Positions 18,486 to 26,885 of a stretch of DNA of 64,000 nt are shown piece by piece. A model generated the notes under the pieces. The model was given only the letters and a program-made list of their open reading frames with translations. It ran no database searches and was not told the DNA's origin. A program made the position numbers and the translations under genes. Within the stretch, counting starts at the first letter, position 1. The number at the start of each line of letters is the position of its first letter. This DNA comes from an uncultured Christensenella sp. (GTDB taxonomy: Bacteria; Bacillota; Clostridia; Christensenellales; CAG-917): the NCBI GenBank assembly GCA_910577815.1, contig CAJTNO010000007.1:18982-82981 (forward strand). The letters are read 5' to 3'.

Positions 18486-18514
18486 ATTATAACATATATC
18501 GCGCGTTTTTACAA
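18486..18514 (-). promoter_or_regulatory. SigA-type promoter for parE-parC
   Basis: Minus strand: TTGTAA (18514-18509), 17-base spacer, TATAAT (18491-18486), about 50 bases before the parE start. Confidence 0.7.
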
Positions 18515-18659
18515 TCTATTTTAAAAGATTGCTTACAAAAATAACAGCTTAAATTTACAGCCCGATTTTCCGCCCGAATAACCTGAAGATTTAAACCGAT
18601 ATCCGCAATCTTACGGTGTCGATTATCTCTTTTATTAGATAAGTCTTATAAAATATTCC

Positions 18660-18693
18660 TATAAAAATACAAAGCCCGTCTTTCTGACGGGCT
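18660..18693 (-). terminator. Intrinsic terminator after the hydrolase gene
   Basis: Arms AGCCCGTC/GACGGGCT (18673-18680 and 18686-18693) with loop TTTCT, then a T-rich run on the minus strand. It lies 22 bases past the stop of the alpha/beta hydrolase gene. Confidence 0.75.
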
Positions 18694-18714
18694 ACAGATT
18701 TAATCTATACAAGC

Positions 18715-19635
18715 TTACTTTATTATTTCCTCTATTCTTGCAAGAATATCGGCATAAACCTCTTGATTGTTTATCTCGTTTAAAATCTCGTGACGGGCGT
18801 CGGGATAAAGCTTTATGCTTACGTCCTTAACCCCGAGATTTTTGTACTGCTCATAAAGCTTTTTGACAAGCTTTCCGTTTCCGCCTACGGGGTCCTTATC
18901 TCCCGAGAATATTGCGATAGGCTTGTTTTTATCAATCTGCGCAAGATTGTCCTTTTTATAGGAGGTTTTAAGTCCCGCAAAAAACCACTTGAAAAACGCC
19001 GTGGACATAACCTGTCCGCACTGCTCGTCAACTATGTATTTTCTCACCTGCTCCTTATCGCGCGAGAGCCAGGCATACGGAATTCCTTCCTTTTTAAAAG
19101 GCTTGTTATAAGAGCCGAACGAAAGACTGTTTGCAAGGTTGCCCACCTTTTCGCCGCCGCAGAGCTTATATTGCGCGCCGATTATGGCAGCTCCCGTATT
19201 CAACAGCGCGCCCTTCATCATAGCCGAGCCGCTGAGAATCGTACCCGTATGCTCCTTGCACATCTCTATATATCTTTGACCTACCATACTGCCGTAGCTG
19301 TGACCGAGATATATGACGGGCAGACCGAACCTTTGCTTAAGATGCGAGGTAATTGTCATCTCATCGCGAACGGTGTCCATATAGATATTGCCCTTGTGAT
19401 AGCCCTGAATGCCTTTCTTGGAAGCCTTTGTGCTTGTCATACCGTGAGCACGGTGGTCGTCGGCAAACACGATTATGCCGTTTTTATTTAGAAACCGGGC
19501 AAAATCGTCATAACGCCTTGCGTGCTCCGCCATACCGTGCGATATCTGAACTACCGCTCTCGGATTTCTCACGTCATCCCAAAGATAGCACTGGATGACC
19601 GTTCCGTCAAAACTTGTGAACTTCTCGTTTTTCAT
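18715..19635 (-). CDS. Alpha/beta hydrolase, monoacylglycerol-lipase-like (serine aminopeptidase S33 fold)
   Basis: 306 residues from ATG 19635, chosen because GGGGG lies five bases upstream and the translation MKNEKFTSFDGTVIQCY is a normal family start; the frame is open 28 codons further. The oxyanion region ISHGMAEHARRY, the nucleophile elbow GHSYGS, an acid in FSGDKDPVGG and a final histidine in PDARHEILNE make a complete catalytic triad. This HGMxEHxxRY pattern is typical of lysophospholipase or monoglyceride lipase-like hydrolases, which would act on acyl esters; the substrate is not shown by the sequence. It is monocistronic, with its own promoter and terminator. Confidence 0.88.
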   Translation of the reverse strand: MKNEKFTSFDGTVIQCYLWDDVRNPRAVVQISHGMAEHARRYDDFARFLNKNGIIVFADDHRAHGMTSTKASKKGIQGYHKGNIYMDTVRDEMTITSHLKQRFGLPVIYLGHSYGSMVGQRYIEMCKEHTGTILSGSAMMKGALLNTGAAIIGAQYKLCGGEKVGNLANSLSFGSYNKPFKKEGIPYAWLSRDKEQVRKYIVDEQCGQVMSTAFFKWFFAGLKTSYKKDNLAQIDKNKPIAIFSGDKDPVGGNGKLVKKLYEQYKNLGVKDVSIKLYPDARHEILNEINNQEVYADILARIEEIIK

Positions 19636-19690
19636 ATAACCCCCGAAAATTTGTTGTAGTATGCCTTGCATAAGCGTCATTATTGCCAAT

Positions 19691-19719
19691 ATTCTAACAC
19701 AGCGCGCGGACAATTTCAA
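19691..19719 (-). promoter_or_regulatory. SigA-type promoter for the alpha/beta hydrolase gene
   Basis: Minus strand: TTGAAA (19719-19714), 17-base spacer, TAGAAT (19696-19691). Transcription would start about 50 bases before ATG 19635, which also argues against the longer start at 19719. Confidence 0.75.
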
Positions 19720-19857
19720 GACGTAAAATTACAGCTGTATTAAATATCGCGTATTTAAAGTATATTCCTATGCGTTTGCGGACTTGACTTAATACGAAAC
19801 TCCGCAGTCTGAATAAAGCCGCGCAAACTTTTTGAATTAAAGAACATACTATGTACT

Positions 19858-21036
19858 ATGGCTAATAAAATAAACGATACGATTTTGTTCACAGGCGGAG
19901 GCACGGGCGGACACATCTACCCCAACCTCGCGCTAATCCCCGAGTTTGAAAAACGCGGATTTAAAACGGTATACGTGGGCGGAACGGGCAACCCGATGGA
20001 GCGCAAGCTCGCAAAGGAAAGAGGGATAAAATACTACGGAGTACCCACCATAAAGCTTGTACGCTCATTTTCGCCGTCGGCGATTGCAAACAATATCAAA
20101 ATTCCGTTTACTCTCACCAAAGCGGTAGCGGAGGCGCGCGAGCTGCTTGAAAAAATAAAGCCCTCCGCAGTGTTTTCCAAGGGGGGCTTTGTATCTCTGC
20201 CCGTAGTGATGGCTTGCAAAAAGCTTAAAATTCCCGTATTCGCGCACGAATCCGACCTGACTCTCGGACTTGCCAACAAGCTTGCAAAGCAATACGGAGC
20301 GACTATACTCAAAGCCAATCCACACGCCGAGTTTGACGGAAAAACCGTAGGAATGCCGCTGAGAGAGGACCTTTTCGGCGTTAAAAAGTCGGAAGCAAAG
20401 GCAAGACTCGGCATTTCAACCTCAAAGAAAATTCTGCTGATATTGGGAGGCTCCTCGGGCGCTAAATTTCTCAACGACGAGATTGAAAAGCATATCGCCG
20501 AGCTTACAGAAAAATATTTTGTCCTGCACGTATGCGGACGCGGAGGAATTTCCCAAAAGCCGCAAGCTACGCAGAATTCAGACAACAAGCCGCAGGAAAA
20601 CAAGCACGTATCTACGTCGGAAAATCAAACAACAAAGAATATAAACAAAAATTACCTGCGCTTCGATTACGCTGACAACATAGCGGATTTTTACGCGGTA
20701 GCCGACCTTGTAATATCTCGTGCGGGAGCAACGGCCGTATACGAAATATCCGCCTTGGAAAAGCGCGCGATATTCGTCCCCCTGCCCAAGGGAATATCCC
20801 GAGGTGACCAGATATACAACGCCGACCTCGCAAAGGAATACGGCGGAATAACGCTATGCCAAAACGAGAGTTTTTCGGACAACTTTCTACAGACGATAGA
20901 AAAAGCTTTGCAAAATCCCCCTATGCGCGCCATAAGCGCCGACGCAAACGGAAAAATTGCGGAAATTATCTGTGATAGCATAAGGCGAGGTGAAAAATGC
21001 AAAGACAAAAAACCATCGCAAAATGGCTCGCAATAA
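19858..21036 (+). CDS. murG: MurG-like UDP-GlcNAc glycosyltransferase with low-complexity insert
   Basis: GT28-type enzyme; MurG adds GlcNAc to lipid I at the inner membrane face. Residues 10-18 are LFTGGGTGG, then FSKGGFVSLPV (106-116), HESDLTLGLANKLA (130-143), LILGGSSGAKFLN (194-206) and the nucleotide-binding ISRAGATAVYEISAL (286-300). It stands alone, away from any mur/fts cluster, and has an asparagine/glutamine/lysine-rich insert at about 232-265 between the last strand-loop HVCGRGG and YLRFDYADNI, which standard MurG lacks. The HESD form is common in clostridial MurG relatives. It could be the cell's only MurG or a paralog. It overlaps the next gene by 40 bases. Confidence 0.85.
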   Translation: MANKINDTILFTGGGTGGHIYPNLALIPEFEKRGFKTVYVGGTGNPMERKLAKERGIKYYGVPTIKLVRSFSPSAIANNIKIPFTLTKAVAEARELLEKIKPSAVFSKGGFVSLPVVMACKKLKIPVFAHESDLTLGLANKLAKQYGATILKANPHAEFDGKTVGMPLREDLFGVKKSEAKARLGISTSKKILLILGGSSGAKFLNDEIEKHIAELTEKYFVLHVCGRGGISQKPQATQNSDNKPQENKHVSTSENQTTKNINKNYLRFDYADNIADFYAVADLVISRAGATAVYEISALEKRAIFVPLPKGISRGDQIYNADLAKEYGGITLCQNESFSDNFLQTIEKALQNPPMRAISADANGKIAEIICDSIRRGEKCKDKKPSQNGSQ

Positions 21037-22331
21037 TCCTGCTGCTCACTTCGATTATTGCCTGCTACATCGCATTCAGTTCGATTATTAAAGACAAAAA
21101 CTCGCTCCCGCCGGACATTGCTGGAGCGGATACCGACAACAGCGGAAACACGGGAAATCCAGACGATAATCCGCAGCCAAAACCGGTGTATTCCGCTTTC
21201 CCGCGCGCTGCCGAGGACGTAAACGGGATGTCCGTAAGTCACGTAGGCGGAGAGGATAACGACCGATTGCTCGGCACGGTCTATTATCTTAAAAAGCGTT
21301 ACGTATTCTTTTACAGCGCGTCCGAGCAGTATGACGTCAAGGAGTGCGGAATGCATATAGCGGTGTTTGAAAACAAAACATTGCTGACAACCGTAAAAAT
21401 CGCGGGAGCCGAGGAAACCTTTATAACCGCCGGCATTGCGGAAAACGGACTGCTTGTCATTACAAAAAACGCGGCTCAGACCAAGCTTCGCCTGCTCGAC
21501 GGAAGCCTTGCGGTAACCTGCGAAAACTCATTCCCCCTATATTCGGATTACAAGCTGTACATAACCAGCGCAAGCGCAAGACTTTATACCGCGGACGAAC
21601 GCTATATATATTCATACACGATATCGAATTCGCTTGACGTAAAGCGCAGCAATTTCGTATATCCGATAGAAAACGGAAAAATAGTCTACACTGCTGCGCT
21701 CGGAGCATACGACACGCTTTTCGTTCAATCTGCGCAGGGAGCGGGACTGCTGACGTTCGCAGCCGCGGACGGCTTCGACTACTGCGGCGAGCTTGCGAAT
21801 TGCCGACTGCTGCAAATTCTGCCAAATTCCGTAAACGGAAAGCCGATGTTTACGCTGCTTTCAAAATGCAATGACGGAATAATTGCGACCAACGTGGACG
21901 GCAATCTGAAAAAATTTGCCGAATACACCCTTAAGGGCGCAAAAACCGCAGTGGCAATGGCGGGAGAAAACAGCAATATCTGCATTATTACGGACAATTC
22001 CAAATATGTATTCTGCTCGCATCTCGAGCTGCAAAACTCATCCGCAATAAACGCCGACGGATTGGGAGAAAATCTCGAATACAAAGCTATAGACGGAGAA
22101 AAGCAATATTTTATAGCTTCCCAAGGCGACGCCCATCATATAGTTGCCGTTGAGGAGAATACTCTGACTTCAAAGCTTAAGGTAATAGGAAAATCCGCAA
22201 CGGTCGTGCGCGAAAATATAGACGGAAGCTCCAATCTATCCGTGCTGTTTGACGGCAATATAAACAACAGCTTTGCCAATATGTGCTTCGGCGGCTCAGA
22301 CGTATTCTATATTACGGATTTTATCAAGTAA
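20997..22331 (+). CDS. Membrane-anchored extracytoplasmic protein, propeller-like, unknown function
   Basis: 444 residues. A basic start and one hydrophobic helix (about residues 9-30) anchor it, followed by an Asp/Asn/Gly/Pro-rich linker (39-62) and a beta-rich region with repeats like GTVYYLKKRYVFFYSA, DERYIYSYTIS and NSKYVFCSHLELQ, suggesting a beta-propeller. No family recognised. The ATG has GAGGTG seven bases upstream and lies inside the end of murG, so the two are co-translated. That link hints at a cell-surface role, which is inference. Confidence 0.8.
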   Translation: MQRQKTIAKWLAIILLLTSIIACYIAFSSIIKDKNSLPPDIAGADTDNSGNTGNPDDNPQPKPVYSAFPRAAEDVNGMSVSHVGGEDNDRLLGTVYYLKKRYVFFYSASEQYDVKECGMHIAVFENKTLLTTVKIAGAEETFITAGIAENGLLVITKNAAQTKLRLLDGSLAVTCENSFPLYSDYKLYITSASARLYTADERYIYSYTISNSLDVKRSNFVYPIENGKIVYTAALGAYDTLFVQSAQGAGLLTFAAADGFDYCGELANCRLLQILPNSVNGKPMFTLLSKCNDGIIATNVDGNLKKFAEYTLKGAKTAVAMAGENSNICIITDNSKYVFCSHLELQNSSAINADGLGENLEYKAIDGEKQYFIASQGDAHHIVAVEENTLTSKLKVIGKSATVVRENIDGSSNLSVLFDGNINNSFANMCFGGSDVFYITDFIK

Positions 22332-22446
22332 CTAAATAAACAAATAAATCCTAATCCCGATAACTTCGCACGCACTCGGTAAAACCGCGGATATTTATGT
22401 GCAAATTGAATTTACCATCGATTTCCGCCCCGCAACCAAGTGCGTG

Positions 22447-22475
22447 TTGACAACATAAGGATATTCAGATAGAAT
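22447..22475 (+). promoter_or_regulatory. SigA-type promoter for the 135-residue membrane protein
   Basis: TTGACA (22447-22452), 17-base spacer, TAGAAT (22470-22475). The start codon at 22495 would lie only about 13 bases after the expected transcription start. Confidence 0.75.
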
Positions 22476-22494
22476 ACATTTGAAGTAACAAGCT

Positions 22495-22902
22495 ATGAGC
22501 AGAAGATACACACAGCAACCGCAATCTCAACCCTACTCCAATATGCCCGCCCGCCGCGGCGTGCTTATTGCGGGTTTTGTATTGTCGCTTACAGGCTTCG
22601 CGCTTGTGCTTACGTCCTGCCTGTTCCTTTTTGTGCCGAGCATAAATTTCGTCCATCAGGTCGCGCCAACAATACTTTTGAAATGGTTGCTTATAGCAGG
22701 CATCGCGCTTGCGTTTGCGGGCACATTATTCTCGGTGGCTGGCGCAAATACAATGAAATCGGTTGCAAGACTTTCTATGTTTCTTTCTACTGTATCATTT
22801 ATAGTCGGAGCGGCTTTATTGGTTATAGTACTTCTATTCCGTTCGGTATTGCCTCTCGACGCAATTCAAAAGCTTTCAAGCGCACTGCCATATAATTTTT
22901 AA
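22495..22902 (+). CDS. Small integral membrane protein of unknown function
   Basis: 135 residues. A short polar, glutamine-rich N-terminus (about 20 residues) is followed by three or four hydrophobic segments: VLIAGFVLSLTGFALVLTS, WLLIAGIALAFAGTLFSVA and FIVGAALLVIVLLF. No catalytic motif or known family. It has its own promoter and ends at a strong palindromic terminator. Confidence 0.75.
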   Translation: MSRRYTQQPQSQPYSNMPARRGVLIAGFVLSLTGFALVLTSCLFLFVPSINFVHQVAPTILLKWLLIAGIALAFAGTLFSVAGANTMKSVARLSMFLSTVSFIVGAALLVIVLLFRSVLPLDAIQKLSSALPYNF

Positions 22903-22920
22903 ATTTCACATATAGAATAC

Positions 22921-22958
22921 ATATAAAAACTGCCGCTGTTATGCGGCAGTTTTTATAT
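22921..22958. terminator. Bidirectional intrinsic terminator
   Basis: Perfect 16-base arms, A-rich then ACTGCCGC, around the loop TGTTAT, with T-runs on both strands. It lies between the converging membrane-protein gene and degV-like gene and can serve both. Confidence 0.9.
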
Positions 22959-22970
22959 CTTTTCAAATCA

Positions 22971-23831
22971 TTATTTTGTGGTATACACCAAGCCTACAGT
23001 GCCGGGACCTGCGTGAACGCCTACAACCGGACCGATGGGCTGACGCCAGATAGTTGCGTCGGGAGCAATTTCGCGCACGCGTCTTTCAATGTCGTCCGCA
23101 ACCGCCTTATTATCCGCGTCGATAATGGTAACCGCCGCCCCGTCAATCTGCTTATATTTATTCTTGAATTCATCCATCATAAAGTTATAAGCCTTTTTAA
23201 GTCCGTTCTGCTTGGAGCAAACGTCAAGAGTTCCGTCCTCCTTCACCTTAAGCACGGGCTTTATATTCATAAGATTGCCGATTTTGGCTTTAGCGGGAGA
23301 AATTCTGCCTCCGCGCGCAAGATATTTCATATCCTCCACAACAAAATAAACGCCGACTTTATTTACTATACTCTCGAGATAAGCATAGGTAGCGTCAATA
23401 TCGTTGCCGTGTTCACGGAAATACTTTGCGCCCAAATATACTAAAATTCCCGCGCCCATACAAATATTGAGAGTGTCGAAGCGGCGGAATTTCACCGAAG
23501 GATGCTCCTCGTGAAGTCTTGCTATAGCAAGGTCAAGCGACTGGAACGTTCCCGACATCTTGGATGAAAAAGCAACGTATAGGATATCCTCTCCTTTTTC
23601 GAAATAAGGCTTGAAAATATCGTAATACATTTCCTCGTTGAGCGCGGACGTAATAGCCTTAGAGCCGTTTCTCATACGGTCAAAGAACGCTTTTGCGTCA
23701 AAGTTTTCGCCGAGGTCGCTGAAATCCTCCACACCGTCGATAGTGTAAGGCATACGTATTACTTTAATATCGTATTCTTCGGCGTGAGTATACCAAAGCT
23801 CGCTGTCGGTATCACAAAAAATTACTGCCAT
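22971..23831 (-). CDS. DegV family fatty-acid-binding protein
   Basis: 286 residues from ATG 23831, selected for GGAGG seven bases upstream. DegV/FakB proteins bind a fatty acid and present it to the FakA kinase. Family features: MAVIFCDTDSELW start, ITSALNEEMYYDIF, YVAFSSKMSGTFQSLDLA, VVEDMKYLARGGRIS and a C-terminal GPVVGVHAGPGTVGLVY. Whether a partner kinase exists is not visible here. Its promoter is divergent from the protease gene. Confidence 0.93.
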   Translation of the reverse strand: MAVIFCDTDSELWYTHAEEYDIKVIRMPYTIDGVEDFSDLGENFDAKAFFDRMRNGSKAITSALNEEMYYDIFKPYFEKGEDILYVAFSSKMSGTFQSLDLAIARLHEEHPSVKFRRFDTLNICMGAGILVYLGAKYFREHGNDIDATYAYLESIVNKVGVYFVVEDMKYLARGGRISPAKAKIGNLMNIKPVLKVKEDGTLDVCSKQNGLKKAYNFMMDEFKNKYKQIDGAAVTIIDADNKAVADDIERRVREIAPDATIWRQPIGPVVGVHAGPGTVGLVYTTK

Positions 23832-23865
23832 TTGATTCCTCCATTTATATATTTTGGATACAGAT

Positions 23866-23894
23866 ATTTTAATATATGCCCGAACATTTGTCAA
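23866..23894 (-). promoter_or_regulatory. SigA-type promoter for the DegV-family gene
   Basis: Minus strand: TTGACA (23894-23889), 17-base spacer, TAAAAT (23871-23866), about 30 bases before the start codon. Confidence 0.75.
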
Positions 23895-24086
23895 CAATCT
23901 TACATTATGTACGAAATGCGGCAGAATTTTAATATATTATTTGTTAAGAATATATAATCTGCGAATTTACTATAGAGATAACATAATATTAGCTATTAAA
24001 ACAAACCAAATAAAGTCATATTTGAAACAATTTTAATAATACTTTAAGAGTAAGGCAATAATATCGCATTGTATAAGAGAGGATTT

Positions 24087-25241
24087 ATGGACGATTTCAA
24101 TAACTTTTTTAACGAACAACCTAATCCCGAGCCTGCTCGGACACCCGTTTATCATACGCCCGAGCCGAAGCGCAAGGACAAAAACAACCTGACGGCTATA
24201 GTATGTATAATCATAGCCGTGATAATGTGCGTACTGGTTATTGTAAACGTCATAGTACTTGCCACGCTTAAAAACTCGATAGCGGCGGAATACGCCAGCA
24301 ATATGGAAGCCAAGATGCGCGAGCAGTATCAGCAGGCTATAAACGATTCTCTTAAGGACACCGACGTAATACAGGACGTAACGGACAACGCGTCCGATAA
24401 GGTCATCGACGCGCTTGACAGTACAATCGGTGAAATCGCGGAGAACTACGCCTCGGGAGTTGCAAGACTTTATATGTACGAATCCGCCTCCGCAAGCACC
24501 ACCGCGGGCAATCTTGCAGGACTCGCAACCGGCTTCCTTGTCAGCGACACGGACGCAAGCGGCACCCTGCAAAGATACATCGTCACCAACGCTCACTGCG
24601 TAAGATATGCAAAAGCGGTATCTACAGGCGGAATTATATGGGGCGGCAGCTCCACCCGCTACGAATGGGCAAGCTACGGTAAAATAATAGCTGTGTTTGA
24701 GGACAACGATACAAAATATACTGCCGAAATCGTCGCCTACGGCTCTTATGACGCCCGCGACAACGATAAGGGTTATTATCTTAAAGCGGAAAACGACCAG
24801 CCCGACCTTGCGATACTTCGCATAAAAGGCACGCAGCCGTCAAACGAAGCGCATAAATCGCTGAGGCTCGCATCCGCTACAAGCACCATAAAGCGCGGAA
24901 CTCCCGTTGCGCTTATCGGCAACCCAGAGGGTATCGGCGACACCAACAGCATAACTTCGGGAACAATCTCCAACGTAGGCATTAAAGTTTCAAGCTGGGG
25001 TACGGGAACTTTTATAATGACGGACGCGGCAGTAAACGGAGGCAACTCGGGCGGACCTATGCTTGACCGTCGCGGAGTTGTAATAGGAGTTGTCGAAAGC
25101 AAGCTTGTCAGCGACGACATAGACAATATGGGCTTTGCCCTATCGGCAGCCACGCTGTATGAGTTTATAAGCTGGGCACAGAAAGCGTCCAACAATACGC
25201 TCGGCAAGGACATCAGCATTGCCTGTACGTTTGTAAGCTAA
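24087..25241 (+). CDS. Membrane-anchored HtrA/trypsin-like serine protease without PDZ domain
   Basis: 384 residues from ATG 24087 (GAGAGG just upstream). A cytoplasmic proline-rich tail is followed by a hydrophobic helix at 36-60, a helical stretch with several charged residues (65-120) and the protease domain outside. The triad is His170 (IVTNAHCV), Asp240 (DQPDLAILRI) and Ser321 (NGGNSGGPML). The sequence ends shortly after the last strand, where HtrA and DegP would continue into PDZ domains, so this is a short S1C protease. Likely role is envelope protein quality control, from family only. The 3' untranslated region carries a structured RNA candidate. Confidence 0.92.
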   Translation: MDDFNNFFNEQPNPEPARTPVYHTPEPKRKDKNNLTAIVCIIIAVIMCVLVIVNVIVLATLKNSIAAEYASNMEAKMREQYQQAINDSLKDTDVIQDVTDNASDKVIDALDSTIGEIAENYASGVARLYMYESASASTTAGNLAGLATGFLVSDTDASGTLQRYIVTNAHCVRYAKAVSTGGIIWGGSSTRYEWASYGKIIAVFEDNDTKYTAEIVAYGSYDARDNDKGYYLKAENDQPDLAILRIKGTQPSNEAHKSLRLASATSTIKRGTPVALIGNPEGIGDTNSITSGTISNVGIKVSSWGTGTFIMTDAAVNGGNSGGPMLDRRGVVIGVVESKLVSDDIDNMGFALSAATLYEFISWAQKASNNTLGKDISIACTFVS

Positions 25242-25248
25242 AAATATG

Positions 25249-25345
25249 ATATTTACACGCAATGCGGTAAATATATGAAACGGTCTTATTTTATCCTCCC
25301 CACCACGACCGTTTCAAAAGGCACTCATACGAGTGCCTTTTTTGT
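25249..25345 (+). ncRNA. Candidate small RNA or structured 3' UTR with a C-rich loop
   Basis: Three consecutive hairpins directly after the protease stop: 25249-25274 (arms ATATTTAC/GTAAATAT, inner CGC/GCG), 25276-25316 (10-bp stem TGAAACGGTC with a 21-base loop containing CCTCCCC at 25295-25301) and the terminator hairpin. A single-stranded CCUCCCC in a loop is complementary to Shine-Dalgarno sequences, a layout used by several Firmicute sRNAs. I see no convincing promoter of its own, so it may be made by processing of the protease mRNA. Confidence 0.45.
25317..25343 (+). terminator. Intrinsic terminator after the protease gene
   Basis: Arms AAAGGCACTC/GAGTGCCTTT around ATAC, followed by a T-run on the plus strand. 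Confidence 0.85.
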
Positions 25346-25444
25346 TGTCGAAATAAATTCTATTATCACTTTTAAAATATAAAATACAAAGTTTACATTT
25401 AAATTTAAGATTCAAATCCGCAAGCATTCTCCAAACTTCAAATA

Positions 25445-25888
25445 TCAATACTGTCTTACTATCGACACAAGCTTGTAATAACCTACTACCACAACCTCCT
25501 CGAAGCGATAAACGTTCCACCGCGAAATATTATCGACGTTTTCCTCAACATACTTTTTGCAGCGCTCCTGCACCCAGTCGGCAGAACGCGTATCGCCCGT
25601 AAAGAATACGTACACGCTCTCCTCTTTTTCTACGTCCTCGCCGTCAACGTTCTCCCTGACTATCATAGTGCCGTGCAATATATCTCCAATCTTATAGCCG
25701 CTCTGCCCTTCGCTTGTCATAGGAGAAGTGCGCTCGTATTTAACGGTTACGCCCGCCTTGTCCAATCTGTCGCGAACATTGTTCTCACGCATTCCAATTT
25801 TAAGACAGGACGTCAGCAACGCGCCGAGCAGCGCCGCAATAAGCACAGTGCATATTATAAGTACGATACGTTTTGCTTTCATAATCAA
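25445..25888 (-). CDS. Small predicted lipoprotein of unknown function
   Basis: 147 residues. The N-terminal signal (KRIVLIICTVLIAALLGALL) ends in a lipobox LTSC with cysteine near 28. The mature part has no recognised domain. AAAGGTG lies seven bases before the TTG at 25888; an ATG follows two codons later (25882) but at a poor distance. Convergent with the protease/sRNA unit. Confidence 0.72.
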   Translation of the reverse strand: MIMKAKRIVLIICTVLIAALLGALLTSCLKIGMRENNVRDRLDKAGVTVKYERTSPMTSEGQSGYKIGDILHGTMIVRENVDGEDVEKEESVYVFFTGDTRSADWVQERCKKYVEENVDNISRWNVYRFEEVVVVGYYKLVSIVRQY

Positions 25889-26057
25889 ATAATAACACCT
25901 TTATTGATGCTTGTAAATACCAATTACAACAGCATTGTCGCTACAGATTTATTTACGATTTCTTAATTCAGTAGCGCGTGCGTTTTTCATAATATTCCAA
26001 AATTTGTAATAAATAATCGGCGGCAACCTGCACACAATAATAACAGGAGGCAAGCAA

Positions 26058-26192
26058 ATGAAAAATTCACTTTTAATCGGCGCGATGCTTGGAATAGTCA
26101 CTGCTACTGCTCTTTATTGCGGTTCGTCAAACCATTCATTTAAAAAAGCTAAGCGTTCTCTCGTGAACAAAATCGAAGACGTGTTGATGTAA
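26058..26192 (+). CDS. 44-residue small membrane protein
   Basis: ATG at 26058 has a strong AGGAGG seven bases upstream. The 44-residue product has one hydrophobic stretch (LLIGAMLGIVTATALYCG) then a basic region (KKAKRSLVNK) and ends IEDVLM. The layout is like small YtxH-type or sporulation-associated membrane peptides, but no specific match is claimed. A 20-bp terminator hairpin follows 27 bases after the stop, making a complete one-gene unit. Confidence 0.7.
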   Translation: MKNSLLIGAMLGIVTATALYCGSSNHSFKKAKRSLVNKIEDVLM

Positions 26193-26218
26193 ACTGATTC
26201 GATAAACTTATCCTCTAA

Positions 26219-26271
26219 AAAATACAAATCGTGTATCTTGCAAATTTTGGTAGATACACGATTTGTATTTT
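26219..26271. terminator. Long hairpin terminator after the 44-residue gene
   Basis: Perfect 20-base arms (AAAATACAAATCGTGTATCT) around a 13-base loop, with A/T at both ends. The right arm ends in TTTT on the plus strand. Confidence 0.75.
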
Positions 26272-26447
26272 GCTATCTAAAATATGGTTTATCAGGAAGG
26301 TATTATCATTTCGTTTTGTCAGCCTGTTATTTGATATTACAGCAATTTCTATATGTATTTTTTAGCATATATTCCATATATGATGTTGTTTAGCAACAGT
26401 GTTTATAATGGTTAATACACTTATCGTGTTTTAATAGTTTATTAGAA

Positions 26448-26468
26448 AGCCGCATAATAAATGCGGCT
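26448..26468 (-). terminator. Intrinsic terminator after iscU
   Basis: Arms AGCCGCAT/ATGCGGCT around AATAA, 11 bases past the iscU stop on the minus strand, followed by TTTCT. The 26272-26447 stretch between the two terminators is AT-rich with no gene that I can see. Confidence 0.6.
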
Positions 26469-26479
26469 AATCAGTTTAA

Positions 26480-26854
26480 TTATTTGCTGCCAACACGTTT
26501 TTGATAATCGTCTATTGCGGCTCTGATAGCGTCCTCTGCAAGCACCGAGCAATGTATCTTTTGCGGAGGCAAGCCCTCAAGCTCGGTGATAACTTCCTTA
26601 TTTGTAAGCTTAAGCGCGTCCTCTATGCTCTTTCCTATAATCATACCCGTTGCGGTTGAGCTTGAAGCAACAGCCGCCGCACAGCCGAACGTTTTAAACT
26701 TGGCGTCCTCTATGATACCGTTTTCTATGCGCATAGTAATTTGCATAATGTCCCCGCAGGTTTCATTGCCTACTGTGCCGATGGCGTTATAATTTTCCAC
26801 TTCGCCCATATGCTGAGGATTTTTAAAAACCTCCATAACTTTCTCGTTGTACAT
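26480..26854 (-). CDS. iscU: Iron-sulfur cluster scaffold IscU/NifU-like
   Basis: 124 residues. The scaffold holds a nascent Fe-S cluster on three cysteines, all visible: GNETCGD (near 34), KTFGCAAAVASSS (near 58) and KIHCSVLAEDAI (near 102). Start ATG 26854 has AAGGAGT upstream. It lies 31 bases after the cysteine desulfurase, making a minimal iscS-iscU pair typical of clostridia. Confidence 0.96.
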   Translation of the reverse strand: MYNEKVMEVFKNPQHMGEVENYNAIGTVGNETCGDIMQITMRIENGIIEDAKFKTFGCAAAVASSSTATGMIIGKSIEDALKLTNKEVITELEGLPPQKIHCSVLAEDAIRAAIDDYQKRVGSK

Positions 26855-26885
26855 ATTTACTCCTTCGCGGCTATGCCGCGCAAAA

